DNA from: Pelagibacteraceae bacterium AG-337-G04
GTDB lineage: Bacteria; Pseudomonadota; Alphaproteobacteria; Pelagibacterales; Pelagibacteraceae
Reading direction: 5' to 3'
DNA: 64,000 bases
NCBI GenBank assembly: GCA_003282205.1
Contig: QBZW01000004.1
Span: 1 to 64,000 of the forward strand
The notes below the pieces were generated by a model. That model was given only the letters and a program-made list of their open reading frames with translations, ran no database searches and was not told the origin of the DNA. Each line of letters starts with the position of its first letter. Within the stretch, counting starts at the first letter, position 1. This document shows positions 63,962-64,000 of this stretch, in pieces. A program made the position numbers and the translations under genes.

Positions 63962-64000
63962 TTAGTTAGATCCTAACTCTTGCAACCTATCAGACAAATA

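Noticed and set aside
1-64000. CRISPR arrays, IS elements, prophage genes, replication origin and rRNA genes
   Set aside because: No regularly spaced repeats, transposase or phage proteins, DnaA-box clusters or rRNA sequences were recognised by eye in the window.

Overview
The window looks like a chromosomal segment of an alphaproteobacterium of the SAR11 / Candidatus Pelagibacter type. The reasons are the strongly AT-rich sequence, very short or overlapping gene boundaries (many stop/start overlaps of the TAATG or ATGA kind), Lys/Asn/Ile-rich proteins, an intact alphaproteobacterial nuoA-N block, and substrate-binding-protein transporters (one TRAP, one ABC) next to small catabolic gene sets. 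This assignment is inference from gene content and style. I see no IS elements, phage genes or CRISPR arrays, and no gene-free stretch above 300 bases; the longest is about 190 bases at 26687-26876.

Region 1 (1-26.5 kb, all minus strand) is a housekeeping run. Read in the direction of transcription it holds nuoA-nuoN (complex I), birA, coaX, rnj (RNase J), proS, lolC/E, lolD and dnaE. These are followed, after a separate leader, by rpsB, tsf, frr, uppS and the first codons of a further gene. No pyrH lies between tsf and frr, and UppS has an Arg where a Glu metal ligand is normally conserved. The rpsB leader can fold into a structure that includes the Shine-Dalgarno sequence.

Region 2 (26.5-33.6 kb) starts with a tRNA-Val/tRNA-Asp pair and a lone FkbM-like methyltransferase. 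It continues with the protein quality-control set lon, clpX, clpP and tig, with tRNA-Leu placed ten bases upstream of tig.

Region 3 (33.6-40.3 kb) is a patchwork of small genes: a DUF1289 protein, two tiny membrane proteins, a beta-hydroxyacid dehydrogenase, a family 5 uracil-DNA glycosylase, a thioesterase, a DUF3047 protein, a zinc alcohol dehydrogenase with an NCS1 permease, and an EamA exporter.

Region 4 (40.3-53.8 kb) is an accessory catabolic region. A TRAP transporter lies downstream of a tight operon of Baeyer-Villiger-type monooxygenase, FKBP-rhodanese fusion, SDR, aldehyde dehydrogenase and 3-hydroxyisobutyrate dehydrogenase-like protein. A plus-strand operon diverges from it with a GMC oxidoreductase, a TerC-type membrane protein, an SDR, an M23 peptidase and a hydratase-family protein. 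The gene set suggests oxidation of an imported organic acid, ketone or alcohol, but the substrate cannot be read from sequence.

Region 5 (53.8-63.4 kb) is a carbohydrate or polyol module. It has a CUT1 ABC transporter (binding protein, two permeases, a very small membrane protein, two ATPases) in one operon with dihydroxyacetone kinase subunits DhaL and DhaK. A xylose-isomerase-like TIM barrel protein and a Gfo/Idh/MocA dehydrogenase diverge from it. In both transporter operons a GC-rich hairpin with a U-tract sits directly after the binding-protein gene and before the permease genes, which would give more binding protein than permease. The window ends with a secreted SOUL-family heme-binding protein.
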